From positions 744,001 to 808,000 of the forward strand of contig JAFLVO010000001.1 in assembly GCA_022508245.1 (NCBI GenBank): a DNA stretch of 64,000 nt. Reading direction: 5' to 3'. Shown piece after piece: positions 15,665-24,050 of the stretch (positions are counted from its first letter, which is position 1; the number at the start of each line of letters is the position of its first letter). Under the pieces are notes generated by a model. The model was not told the DNA's origin, searched no databases, and was given only the letters and a program-made list of their open reading frames with translations. Position numbers and translations under genes: made by a program. This DNA is from Clostridiales bacterium (GTDB lineage: Bacteria; Bacillota; Clostridia; Christensenellales; Borkfalkiaceae).

Positions 15665-16435
15665 TCACTCCAACGATTCAAGGATAAGCTTGTCCGCCAC
15701 GAGGGCAATAAACTCGCTATTGGTGGGTCTTTCGCTGCCTATGTATACGCGTGCGCCGAAGATAGAGCTTATTGCGTCCGTTCTGCCTCTGTTCCACGCA
15801 ACTTCGATAGCGTGACGAATTGCGCGTTCAACCTTGCTTGCCGAAGTTGAAAACTTTTCGCCAATCTGCGGATAGAGTTCCTTTGTAACTCTGTTTATTA
15901 TGTTGGGATTGTCCACCGCCATTTTAATTCCTTCCCGAAGGTATGAAAAACCTTTAATGTGCGGGGGAATTCCTATAGTGATAAAGATATTGCTTACCTT
16001 TTCGTCGATAGAATTTATTTTTCGTTTATCCCTCAAATTTCCGCTGACTTTATGTACGAAAGTCCTTTCGGAAGACAGCTCCTTGACCCGCTCTATTACC
16101 GTTTCCGCCTTTACAGGCTTTGCAAGGTAGTACATAGCTCCATGCTCTATGGCTCTGTCAACGATTTTGTCGTCAACAAAACCGCCTATAGCTATTGACA
16201 TGCAGTCGGGCTTTTCGGCTTTAATTGCATCGAGAACGCCAAAGCCGTCACAACCTACGAGCACAAGATCTACCACTGCTACGTCAGGATTATTGTTTTT
16301 TAAAATCTCGCGCGCAGTATTGCCGTTTACCGTCGCGGCACACAGCTCAAACTCCGACGACTGCGCAAAATAGTCCTTTAATTCCGACAATAATTGTTCA
16401 TTCCCTTCAAAAATAGCCACACTTACTTTTTTCAT
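15665..16435 (-). CDS. spo0A: Stage 0 sporulation response regulator Spo0A
   Basis: 256 residues, the usual length. The N-terminal receiver domain has the phospho-acceptor Asp in PDVAVVDLVLVGCDG and the conserved Lys in YYLAKPVKAE. The C-terminal Spo0A DNA-binding domain is well conserved: KVERAIRHAIEVAWNRG contains the recognition helix, with DAISSIFG after it. Phosphorylated Spo0A starts sporulation and controls other transition-state genes. The ATG at 16435 is chosen because GGAGG lies just upstream; the frame extends seven codons further. A sigma-A promoter and a TGTCGAA box lie upstream. The organism therefore carries at least the sporulation master switch. Confidence 0.95.
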   Translation of the reverse strand: MKKVSVAIFEGNEQLLSELKDYFAQSSEFELCAATVNGNTAREILKNNNPDVAVVDLVLVGCDGFGVLDAIKAEKPDCMSIAIGGFVDDKIVDRAIEHGAMYYLAKPVKAETVIERVKELSSERTFVHKVSGNLRDKRKINSIDEKVSNIFITIGIPPHIKGFSYLREGIKMAVDNPNIINRVTKELYPQIGEKFSTSASKVERAIRHAIEVAWNRGRTDAISSIFGARVYIGSERPTNSEFIALVADKLILESLE

Positions 16436-16467
16436 TAATTTGCCTCCGTTATTCATATGTTGAGGAA

Positions 16468-16496
16468 ATTATATAATACAAAATAGCAAATGTAAA
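16468..16496 (-). promoter_or_regulatory. Sigma-A promoter of spo0A
   Basis: On the minus strand: TTTACA (16491-16496), 17 bp, TATAAT (16468-16473), about 33 bp before the start codon. Confidence 0.75.
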
Positions 16497-16499
16497 GTA

Positions 16500-16534
16500 A
16501 TTTTGTAAAAAAATGCAATAATTTTTTACAAAAT
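16500..16534. promoter_or_regulatory. A+T-rich inverted repeat just upstream of the spo0A -35
   Basis: ATTTTGTAAAAAA and TTTTTTACAAAAT form nearly perfect 13-bp arms around a short centre, beginning 4 bp upstream of the -35. The position suits an operator. The lack of G+C argues against a terminator. Confidence 0.5.
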
Positions 16535-16567
16535 ATTTGTCTTATTTTTGAATTTTGTACAGAATTA

Positions 16568-16574
16568 TGTCGAA
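16568..16574 (+). promoter_or_regulatory. Candidate 0A box (TGTCGAA)
   Basis: An exact match to the Spo0A binding consensus in the gap between spo0A and the ABC-F gene, 133 bp upstream of the spo0A start. It suggests autoregulation, but a single 7-mer can occur by chance. Confidence 0.4.
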
Positions 16575-16583
16575 AACCACTAT

Positions 16584-18161
16584 TTACTGCGTAATGATGT
16601 CTATATATTCATCATAAGTTACGCACTTATCAAATTTTTTGCTGCCGTTTATCTCAATTATTCTCGTTGCAACAGTATTCATCAATTCTTGGTCGTGTGA
16701 AGTGAACAGCATACAGCCCTTAAAATTTTTCATTCCGTTGTTGAGGGCTGTTATCGATTCGAGGTCGAGATGGTTTGTGGGTTCGTCCAAAATAAGAAAA
16801 TTGCTGCCTTCTAACATCATTTTTGCAAGCATACATCTTACTTTTTCTCCACCGGAAAGGACTTTTGCCTGTTTTAACGCTTCCTCGCCCGAAAAAAGCA
16901 TTCTGCCGAGCCAGCCGCGGAGATATTCCTCGTAATGGTCCTTTGAAAATTGACTTAACCACTCGACGAGGGTGTAATCACAGCCTTGGAAATATTCGTT
17001 GTTATTTTCGGGGAAGTAAGAAACGGAGATTGTCTTTCCCCATCTTACAGTACCTGCGTCGGGCTGAACCTTGCCAGCCAAAATATCGTAGAGCATAGAA
17101 ACGGTCGTGCTTTTGTCGCTGACAATGCCTATTTTATCCTCTCTCTGCACGGTAAAGGAAATATTTTCGAAATAGCCCTTCTTTGTAAGCCCCTCCACCA
17201 TTAAAATATCGTTGCCTATTTCCTTTTCGTATTTGAAATCAATATAGGGATATTTGCGCAATGACGGCTTGAAGTCGGATATCGTGAGTTTTTCAAGCTC
17301 TTTTTTACGTGAAGTCGCCTGCCTCGATTTTGAAGCGTTTGCCGCAAACCTTGCAATGAATTCCTGCAATTCCTTTGCGCGCTGCTCATTCTTCTTGTTT
17401 TGGTCCTTTTGCTGACGGGCAAGAAGCTGGCTCGTCTGATACCAGAAATCGTAGTTACCAAGCATCATATTTATCTTGCCGTAGTCAACGTCGCAGATAT
17501 GAGTGCAGACCTTGTTCAAAAAGTGTCTGTTGTGCGAAACGATAATAATTGTATTTTCAAAATCCAAGAGGTAATTTTCAAGCCAGCGAACGGTCTTTAT
17601 GTCGAGGTTGTTCGTAGGCTCGTCCAAAAGAAGGATATCGGGATTGCCGAACAGCGCTTGTGCAAGCAAGACCTTTAGTTTGCGCTTTGCGTCGAGATCT
17701 GCCATGAGTACGCCGTAATACTCTTCGCCGATATCGAGCGCACTTAAAAGAGTCTGCGCCTCGTACTCTGCGTCCCAGCCGCCGAGTTCGGCAAACTCGC
17801 TTTCAAGCTCGCTTGCACGCACTCCGTCCTCTTCGGTAAATTCCTCTTTTGCATACAGCGCGTCCTTCTCGTCCATTATGTCGACAAGCCTTTTATGCCC
17901 GAGCATTACGGCACGCAGAACGGTAACGTGGTCAAAGGCATTTTGGTTCTGCTGTAAAACGGACATTCTCTCCGTTTTGTCGAGGGTTACATCGCCCTTA
18001 TTGGGCTCAATCTCCCCGCTCAAAACCTTTAAAAAGGTGGATTTACCCGCGCCGTTGGCGCCGATAATCCCGTAGCAGTTGCCCTTTGTAAATTTTAAAT
18101 TGACCTCTTCAAACAATTTTTTGCTTCCGTACTGAAGCGACACGTTGTTTACCTGTAACAT
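16584..18161 (-). CDS. ABC-F family ATPase, YbiT-like
   Basis: 525 residues, two nucleotide-binding domains and no membrane segment. The linker motif RFAANASKSRQATSR and the overall layout match the YbiT branch of ABC-F proteins, which act on ribosomes. Domain 1 has an intact Walker A (GANGAGKST, 34-42) and LLLDEPTNNLD, but its signature is replaced by LMADLDAKRKLK (152-163). Domain 2 has LSGGEK (435-440) and LILDEPTNHLD, but its Walker A is shortened to IVSDKSTT (346-353). One composite ATP site therefore looks intact and the other degenerate. Antibiotic resistance is not implied. Confidence 0.88.
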   Translation of the reverse strand: MLQVNNVSLQYGSKKLFEEVNLKFTKGNCYGIIGANGAGKSTFLKVLSGEIEPNKGDVTLDKTERMSVLQQNQNAFDHVTVLRAVMLGHKRLVDIMDEKDALYAKEEFTEEDGVRASELESEFAELGGWDAEYEAQTLLSALDIGEEYYGVLMADLDAKRKLKVLLAQALFGNPDILLLDEPTNNLDIKTVRWLENYLLDFENTIIIVSHNRHFLNKVCTHICDVDYGKINMMLGNYDFWYQTSQLLARQQKDQNKKNEQRAKELQEFIARFAANASKSRQATSRKKELEKLTISDFKPSLRKYPYIDFKYEKEIGNDILMVEGLTKKGYFENISFTVQREDKIGIVSDKSTTVSMLYDILAGKVQPDAGTVRWGKTISVSYFPENNNEYFQGCDYTLVEWLSQFSKDHYEEYLRGWLGRMLFSGEEALKQAKVLSGGEKVRCMLAKMMLEGSNFLILDEPTNHLDLESITALNNGMKNFKGCMLFTSHDQELMNTVATRIIEINGSKKFDKCVTYDEYIDIITQ

Positions 18162-18201
18162 TTTTCCGCTATATCTCCGTTAAACAAAATTATTTTTTAA
18201 T

Positions 18202-19971
18202 TTAAGAAACTTCGGCGAATTGACTGTTATACAAATTATTGTAAAATCCGCCGGATTTTAAAAGTTCGCTATGAGTGCCCTGCTCAATAATTTTTCCGTC
18301 CTTCATAACTAGAATAATATCCGCCTCTTTTATCGTAGAAAGTCTGTGCGCAACAACAAAGCTCGTTCTGCCAGACATAAGCTTTGCAAAGGCGTTCTGA
18401 ATTTTGAGCTCCGTGCGCGTATCTATCGATGAAGTTGCCTCGTCCAATATAAGCATGGGCGGCAAACAGAGCATAATGCGTGAAATACACAGTAGCTGTT
18501 TCTGCCCCTGCGAAAGATTTCCGCCGTCCTCGGCAATTACCGTATTGTAACCGTCAGCAAGCTGCAGTATAAAGCTGTGCGCGTGCGAAGCCTTTGCCGC
18601 CTCCACAATCTCTTCGTACGTTGCGTCGGGTCTGCCCATTGCAATATTTTCACGCACGGTACCGCTTTTAAGCCAGGTATCCTGCAAGACCATACCGTAA
18701 TTTTTGCGGAGCGATTTGCGGGTTATATCCGTTACTGGCGTTCCGTCCACACTTATCTGACCGCCCAAAGGCTCGTAAAACCTCATTAAAAGATTTATCA
18801 GCGTAGTCTTGCCGCAACCCGTTGGTCCTACTATGGCAACTCTCTGCCCTGCCTTAACGTTTAAGTTGAGATTTTCAATAAGTTTACTCTCGGGAGCGTA
18901 AGAGAAGTCGATATTTTCAAGTCTTACCTCTCCTTTTACGTCCGTGAGCTCGACCGCATTCTCTTTATCGGGCTGTTGGGGCTGTTCGTCTATCACCTCG
19001 TAAATTCTTCCGGCGCAGGCGATAGCGTTCTGCAACTCGGTTATAACCCCAGAAATTTCGTTGAATGGCTTGGTGTACTGATTTGCGTAGAACAATAAAT
19101 TTGAAAGCTTACCCACCGTAAACAGCACCGGCAACGGTGTTCCCAGCACAAGCATAATGGCACCCGTGAGTGCAACCGCCGCGTAAACGACGGAGTTTAC
19201 AAACCTTGTGCTAGGGTTAGTGAGCGATGAAAAGAATATTGACTTTAGCGAGGCAGAGGTAAGCCGCTCGTTGATTTCGTCGAATTTTTCCAAATTCTCG
19301 TCCTCGTGGTTAAACGCCTGCACCACTTTGAGGTTACCCACCATTTCGTCGATAAACGCCGTCTGCTCGCCGCGTATTTCCGAAGTTTTCCTGAACATCG
19401 AATATGTTCTCGAAGCAATAAATTTAGCCACGAACAGCGAAAGCGGAGTAATTATAAATACGACAAGCGCAATCACCCAGTTTATTACGAACATTATTGT
19501 AAGGGTGCTTATTACTGTAAGTACTCCGGTAAACAACTGCGTAAAGCCCATCAAAAGTCCGTCGGCGAACTGGTCTACGTCGGCTATGGCTCTTCCAACC
19601 AAATCTCCGTATGGATGTCCGTCGATATATTTTAAAGGCAGGCGCTGAAGGTTTACAAATGCCTCCTCCCTTATGTCCTTGACTACGTTATAGGCGATTG
19701 CATTGTTTATGACACTCATCAGCCACTGCGAAAGGCAGGTTATGGCGACTGCTATTCCAATATAGACAAAATAATTACCTATCTTTGCAAAATCTATTGA
19801 GCCGAGGTTCTCCAAGTCGACTAAATCTATGATTCGCCCAAAAATTACGGGCACAAGCAAAGTTCCCGCAACCGTAATTATTGCAAAGAGTACAGTCAAA
19901 ACAAGCAGCAGGCGGTATTTTTTGAGTTGCTTTAATATGCGCTTTACAACGCCTTTACGCTTATCAGCCAT
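18202..19971 (-). CDS. ABC exporter half-transporter (catalytically complete subunit)
   Basis: 589 residues. The membrane domain (about 1-320, six helices) carries the ABC exporter fold. The ATPase domain has Walker A GPTGCGKTTL, signature LSQGQKQLL, Walker B MLILDEATSSID with the catalytic Glu, and AHRLSTIK with the switch His. It overlaps the upstream half-transporter gene by 8 bp, so the two are translationally coupled and should form a heterodimer of the BmrCD/LmrCD/TM287-288 type. Its substrate cannot be told from sequence; drugs, lipids or peptides are all possible. Confidence 0.9.
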   Translation of the reverse strand: MADKRKGVVKRILKQLKKYRLLLVLTVLFAIITVAGTLLVPVIFGRIIDLVDLENLGSIDFAKIGNYFVYIGIAVAITCLSQWLMSVINNAIAYNVVKDIREEAFVNLQRLPLKYIDGHPYGDLVGRAIADVDQFADGLLMGFTQLFTGVLTVISTLTIMFVINWVIALVVFIITPLSLFVAKFIASRTYSMFRKTSEIRGEQTAFIDEMVGNLKVVQAFNHEDENLEKFDEINERLTSASLKSIFFSSLTNPSTRFVNSVVYAAVALTGAIMLVLGTPLPVLFTVGKLSNLLFYANQYTKPFNEISGVITELQNAIACAGRIYEVIDEQPQQPDKENAVELTDVKGEVRLENIDFSYAPESKLIENLNLNVKAGQRVAIVGPTGCGKTTLINLLMRFYEPLGGQISVDGTPVTDITRKSLRKNYGMVLQDTWLKSGTVRENIAMGRPDATYEEIVEAAKASHAHSFILQLADGYNTVIAEDGGNLSQGQKQLLCISRIMLCLPPMLILDEATSSIDTRTELKIQNAFAKLMSGRTSFVVAHRLSTIKEADIILVMKDGKIIEQGTHSELLKSGGFYNNLYNSQFAEVS

Positions 19972-21697
19972 TCGCCGCCTCCTTCTTTTCGTCGACTTGC
20001 GAGAAATGAATTTCGCGGTAAATATCGCAGGTTTTTATAAGTTCGTCGTGCGTACCGTACCCGACCATTTTACCCGCATCCAAAACTATAATTTTATCGG
20101 CGTGCTTTATTGACGAGGTGCGCTGTGACACGATAAATACCGTAGGCGAATAGTCCAGCTTTTTAAGCGATTTTCTTAATTTTGCGTCCGTAGCGTAATC
20201 GAGTGCCGAAGCGCTGTCGTCGAGTATTAAAATTTCGGATTTTTTGACGAGAGCGCGGGCAATAGTGAGCCTCTGCCTCTGTCCGCCCGAAAAGTTTTTA
20301 CCTCCCTGCGCAACAAGCTCGTCAAGCCCTTTCTCTTTGCCGTTTACCACCTCGACAGCTTGCGCGGTTTCAAGGGCTTTGAAAATTTCCCCGTCGGTTG
20401 CTCCCGATTTGCCCCACTGCAAATTTTCGCGTATCGTACCCTTAAAAAGTACGGCGCGCTGAGGCACAACTCCACACATATCGCGGAGCTTTTCGTCGCC
20501 TATTGAATTTACGTTGCACCCGTTAATTAAAACCTCGCCTTGGGAAACGTCGTAAAAGTGCGGTACGGTATTCACAAGCGTCGTCTTGCCCGCACCCGTT
20601 CCGCCGATAATGCCGATTGTCTGCCCCTTTTCAACGGTAAACGATATATCGGTTAAAGCGTTATCTCCAGCGTTGCCGTAATTGACGCTGACGCTTTTAA
20701 ATTCTATAAAGTGGCTAGAACTAGCCGCTTCTCCGCCTCCGCTTATCAGCGAGGGTTGCATATCGAGAACCTGGTTTATTCTTCCCGCGCAGGCAAACGA
20801 TTTGGTAACCGTAATTATGAGGTTTGCAAGTTTAATAAGCTCGACGAGAATTTGCGTCATATAGTTGTACAACGCCACTACTTGTCCCTGCGAAAGATTG
20901 CCCGCCTTTATCTGAAGTGCGCCGGTGTGCAAGAGTGCAATAATGCCTACGTTTATTATCGCGTAGGTCAGCGGGTTCATCAGCGCCGAAATTCTGCCCA
21001 CGAAAAGCTGAGATTTCGTCAGCTCGGTATTGCGCTTGTCGTAATTTGCAATTTCGTCCTCTTCTTTGCAGAAAGCGCGTATTACCCTCGAACCCGTCAG
21101 CGTTTCCCTTGTGGAAACAGTAACCTTATCAAGATTTCCCTGCACCTTGCGGTATAAAGGTATGCTTATAAGCATAATTCCGAACACTATAACGCAGAGT
21201 ACGGCAATTGTAATTACAAATATAACGCCCGACGGAGGGTTTATTACGAACGCCATTATCATTGCGCCGAACACAATAAACGGCGAGCGCATAAACAGCC
21301 TTAATACAAGGTTGACACCCGACTGAATCTGATTGACGTCGCTCGTCATGCGCGTAATCATTTTACCCGTTCCCAAACCGTCTATATCGGCGTATGAGAG
21401 CGACTGCATTTTTTTGAACAAATCGTGTCTTAATCCTTTTGAAAAGCCTACCGCAGCTCTTGCCGCAAAATATTGCGCCGAAACCGCGCTTATAAGCCCG
21501 ACCACGCCGAGCGCCACAAGAATTAGAGTTGAATAAATTATATATGAAGTTCCGCCATCACCCTTTATGCCGTTGTCTATTATAGCGGCAACGATTATGG
21601 GCACAAACAGTTCAAAGCACGCCTCCAAAAGCTTGAAAAGGGGCGCAAGCACCGATTGTAGCTTGTATTCTTTGAGATACCTCAATAATTTTTTCAT
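19964..21697 (-). CDS. ABC exporter half-transporter (degenerate-site subunit)
   Basis: 577 residues, six-helix membrane domain plus ATPase. Walker A GGTGAGKTTL and signature FSGGQRQRL are intact, but the Walker B run reads ILILDDSASALD, with Asp replacing the catalytic Glu, and the switch residue is Gln (SQRTSSIK). This is the known pattern of the non-hydrolysing site in heterodimeric exporters, whose partner is the next gene. The ATG has no Shine-Dalgarno sequence and lies 8 nt after a TATAAT, so the mRNA is probably leaderless. Confidence 0.9.
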   Translation of the reverse strand: MKKLLRYLKEYKLQSVLAPLFKLLEACFELFVPIIVAAIIDNGIKGDGGTSYIIYSTLILVALGVVGLISAVSAQYFAARAAVGFSKGLRHDLFKKMQSLSYADIDGLGTGKMITRMTSDVNQIQSGVNLVLRLFMRSPFIVFGAMIMAFVINPPSGVIFVITIAVLCVIVFGIMLISIPLYRKVQGNLDKVTVSTRETLTGSRVIRAFCKEEDEIANYDKRNTELTKSQLFVGRISALMNPLTYAIINVGIIALLHTGALQIKAGNLSQGQVVALYNYMTQILVELIKLANLIITVTKSFACAGRINQVLDMQPSLISGGGEAASSSHFIEFKSVSVNYGNAGDNALTDISFTVEKGQTIGIIGGTGAGKTTLVNTVPHFYDVSQGEVLINGCNVNSIGDEKLRDMCGVVPQRAVLFKGTIRENLQWGKSGATDGEIFKALETAQAVEVVNGKEKGLDELVAQGGKNFSGGQRQRLTIARALVKKSEILILDDSASALDYATDAKLRKSLKKLDYSPTVFIVSQRTSSIKHADKIIVLDAGKMVGYGTHDELIKTCDIYREIHFSQVDEKKEAANG

Positions 21698-21705
21698 ACT
21701 TGTTA

Positions 21706-21735
21706 ATTATACCATATTAAATAAATAAAAAGCAA
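21706..21735 (-). promoter_or_regulatory. Promoter of the ABC exporter pair, predicted leaderless
   Basis: On the minus strand: TTGCTT (21730-21735), 18 bp, TATAAT (21706-21711), then 8 nt to the ATG. Confidence 0.65.
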
Positions 21736-21741
21736 TTTTTA

Positions 21742-21770
21742 TTGCAATTATTATCAATATTTGGTAAACT
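21742..21770 (+). promoter_or_regulatory. Promoter of the rRNA methyltransferase gene, predicted leaderless
   Basis: TTGCAA (21742-21747), 17 bp, TAAACT (21765-21770), then 6 nt to the ATG. There is no Shine-Dalgarno sequence. Confidence 0.65.
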
Positions 21771-21776
21771 TAAATT

Positions 21777-22940
21777 ATGTCAATAAGCATTTATCTCAAA
21801 AAGGGCGAAGAAAAGCGCATTATCTCCGGGCACAGCTGGGTCTATGCCAACGAAGTTGCCAAAATCGAGGGCAAAGACAAAAACGGCTCGCTTGCCTCCG
21901 TATACTCTTTTGACAGCAAATTTATCGGCAAGGGCTATATAAACCATGCCTCTAAAATACTCGTCAGAGTATTTATTCGCGGCAACGAAATTGACGATAA
22001 AGAGTTCTATTTAAAGAGACTTTCGGACGCCAATAATTACAGACTTAAACTCGGATATTCGGACAATTACCGCGTTGTATTCGGCGAGGCGGACAATCTT
22101 CCCGCACTCATTGTAGATAAATACGGCGATTATCTCGTAATTCAGTGTCTTTCGCTCGGAATTGATATGCGAAAGGACTTGATTTGCGACTGCCTTAAAG
22201 AAATTTTCAGCCCCAAAGGCATTTACGAGCGCAGCGACGTTTCCGTCAGAAAAAAAGAGGGTTTGCAAGAAATTAAGCAAGTGCTGTACGGCGAAATTCC
22301 CGACTACTGCCCCATTACGGAAAACGGTGTAAAAATGCTTGTCGACGTTAAGAACGGACAGAAAACGGGTTACTTTTTGGACCAAAAGGAAAACAGATTT
22401 GCCGCAAGGAAGTATTGCAAAGGCGAGGTTTTGGACTGCTTTTGCAACAGCGGAGGCTTTTCTATGAACGCCGCAACGGTTGCCGACACCGTTTATTCCT
22501 GCGATATTTCCGATTTAGCTCTTAAAAACGTTCGTGACAACGCCGAGGCAAACGGCTTTAAAAATATTGAGACCCTGCAGGGCGACGTATTTGAAGTTTT
22601 AAGGAATTTCAGAAAGGAAAAACGACAGTTCGACACCGTGATTTTGGACCCTCCCGCCTTTTGCAAGACAGCGGACGAAGTCAAAGACGCTTACAGAGGC
22701 TATAAGGATATCAACCTTACCGCTATGAAAATTGTTAAGAGCGGAGGATATCTCATAACCTGCTCCTGCTCGCATTATATGTCGGCAACGCTGTTTGAAA
22801 AGATGCTCACGGAGGCGGCAAAAGAGAGCGGCAGACAAGTTCGGTGTATAGAGATTAAGTCCCAAGCGCCCGACCACCCCTCTCTACTTTGCGCCGAAGA
22901 AACGCAGTATCTCAAATTTTTCGTTCTTAATGTAATTTAG
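21777..22940 (+). CDS. Class I SAM-dependent rRNA methyltransferase, RlmI-like
   Basis: 387 residues. An N-terminal PUA-like domain (about 1-75, KRIISGHSWVYANEVAKIEG) is followed by a central EEHEE region and a Rossmann methyltransferase domain. Visible motifs are GYFLDQKENR, VLDCFCNSGGFSMNAA (SAM binding), LDPPAFCK and CSCSHYM. This matches the RlmI/YccW group, which makes 5-methylcytosine in 23S rRNA. The exact target base is not certain. The gene is divergent from the ABC exporter pair across a 79-bp gap holding back-to-back promoters. Confidence 0.88.
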   Translation: MSISIYLKKGEEKRIISGHSWVYANEVAKIEGKDKNGSLASVYSFDSKFIGKGYINHASKILVRVFIRGNEIDDKEFYLKRLSDANNYRLKLGYSDNYRVVFGEADNLPALIVDKYGDYLVIQCLSLGIDMRKDLICDCLKEIFSPKGIYERSDVSVRKKEGLQEIKQVLYGEIPDYCPITENGVKMLVDVKNGQKTGYFLDQKENRFAARKYCKGEVLDCFCNSGGFSMNAATVADTVYSCDISDLALKNVRDNAEANGFKNIETLQGDVFEVLRNFRKEKRQFDTVILDPPAFCKTADEVKDAYRGYKDINLTAMKIVKSGGYLITCSCSHYMSATLFEKMLTEAAKESGRQVRCIEIKSQAPDHPSLLCAEETQYLKFFVLNVI

Positions 22941-23016
22941 CGTAAAAATTACTTGCTTTTTTTTCAAAAATTTTATATTATAATTTCGCTCGGCTGAAAA
23001 ATTGCCGAGCGGCGAT

Positions 23017-23107
23017 GCAGAGATGGCTGAGCGGTTTAAGGCGCACGATTGGAAATCGTGTGACGGCTAATACCCGTCCGGAGGTTCAAATCCTCTTCTC
23101 TGCGCCA
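23017..23107 (+). tRNA. tRNA-Ser (anticodon GGA)
   Basis: Type II tRNA with long variable arm. The acceptor stem is GCAGAGA/TCTCTGC with discriminator G and encoded CCA. The anticodon loop TTGGAAA gives GGA at 23051-23053 (reads UCC/UCU). A CGCTCGGC/GCCGAGCG hairpin lies directly upstream, and a TATAAT at 22979-22984 may be its -10. Confidence 0.96.
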
Positions 23108-23109
23108 CC

Positions 23110-23147
23110 AAGAACGCAAGTTGAACACTTGCGTTCTTATTTTTTTC
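23110..23147 (+). terminator. Terminator of tRNA-Ser(GGA)
   Basis: AAGAACGCAAG and CTTGCGTTCTT form an 11-bp stem followed by ATTTTTTT. Confidence 0.88.
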
Positions 23148-23152
23148 ATTGA

Positions 23153-23181
23153 AAAAAGCGGAAATATTTAATTCCGCTTTT
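23153..23181 (-). terminator. Terminator of the orphan gene 23213-23827
   Basis: AAAAGCGGAA and TTCCGCTTTT pair; read on the minus strand the stem is followed by a T-rich run. Confidence 0.7.
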
Positions 23182-23212
23182 GATATATAATGCTAAATTG
23201 AAATTTACCTTA

Positions 23213-23827
23213 CTAATTGACTATAAAACAGTTTTGTAAAGATTGTTTAATCGAAGATAATTCGCTCAAAGATATCTTTTCTTTCCGAGAATAGCGAGGT
23301 ATCACTCTTGTACTTTTATCGTCCAACGGTTCCTTTGATGAGCAATAAAACTCCAATGAATGTTGCTTTAATATCAGCAGGCATTGCGTTTCGGTATTAT
23401 CGCCTAAAAACATCAATCGTTTATTGCCGTAATGAACAAAGTGATTGCAATTAAGATTGTGGTCAGAAAATACTTGTTTAACAATTTCTTCTATTTGGGT
23501 GTAATTATCATAGTTTAGTTTTTTACCAATTGGCACTTTGTTGAATACGAATACAGACGTAACATCACAACCGTAACTTTCCTCAATCGTATTTAATGCA
23601 AGATATTCGCCATTGTTTTTCCAAATAAAACCATAGTAGGAATGAACACAAACAGGAACACCAAGCAAGTCGGATATTTTAGAAAACAGATTAAAAAACT
23701 GTTCTACTGTTATGCCTATTTTTAATTTTATTTTCTTACCATTGCTGAAACCCAAAAACACACGATTAGGTGTAACTTCAAACTCATATTCTTTTAGAAC
23801 TTCACACGCAACGTCAATCAAAGCCAT
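23213..23827 (-). CDS. Hypothetical protein, A+T-rich orphan
   Basis: 204 residues, not recognised. It is soluble, with mixed alpha/beta composition and no signal peptide, membrane segment or zinc motif. Middle strands such as GVPVCVHSYYGFIWKNNGEYL and a Ser/Lys-rich C-terminus are visible. AGAGGAG precedes the ATG. The coding sequence is richer in A+T than its neighbours and the gene sits alone between a tRNA gene with terminator and the DegV pair, a setting common for acquired genes. No integrase or flanking repeat is seen. Confidence 0.7.
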   Translation of the reverse strand: MALIDVACEVLKEYEFEVTPNRVFLGFSNGKKIKLKIGITVEQFFNLFSKISDLLGVPVCVHSYYGFIWKNNGEYLALNTIEESYGCDVTSVFVFNKVPIGKKLNYDNYTQIEEIVKQVFSDHNLNCNHFVHYGNKRLMFLGDNTETQCLLILKQHSLEFYCSSKEPLDDKSTRVIPRYSRKEKISLSELSSIKQSLQNCFIVN

Positions 23828-24050
23828 TTTTGCTCTCCTCTAAATTACTGTTTGTTGCAGAAAGATTATATTACAACGAAATATAAAAGGCAAATCTTAA
23901 ATTAAACTGAACCTTATATTATATAAACTTTCATATTGATGATTTCGCTAAAACTACTTGGGCTTATCATTTGACTTTTTATACAAATAATGGTAAAATG
24001 TATTATAGATTGTTATTTCAATCTAACATATACAGGAGATATTAAAATTT

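Noticed and set aside
18202..21697. Defective ABC transporter, because one ATPase lacks the catalytic Glu and His
   Set aside because: Asp and Gln at these positions are normal for the degenerate subunit of heterodimeric exporters.
22988..23012. Terminator after the rRNA methyltransferase gene
   Set aside because: The CGCTCGGC/GCCGAGCG hairpin has no T run and abuts the tRNA-Ser 5' end, so it more likely belongs to the tRNA leader.
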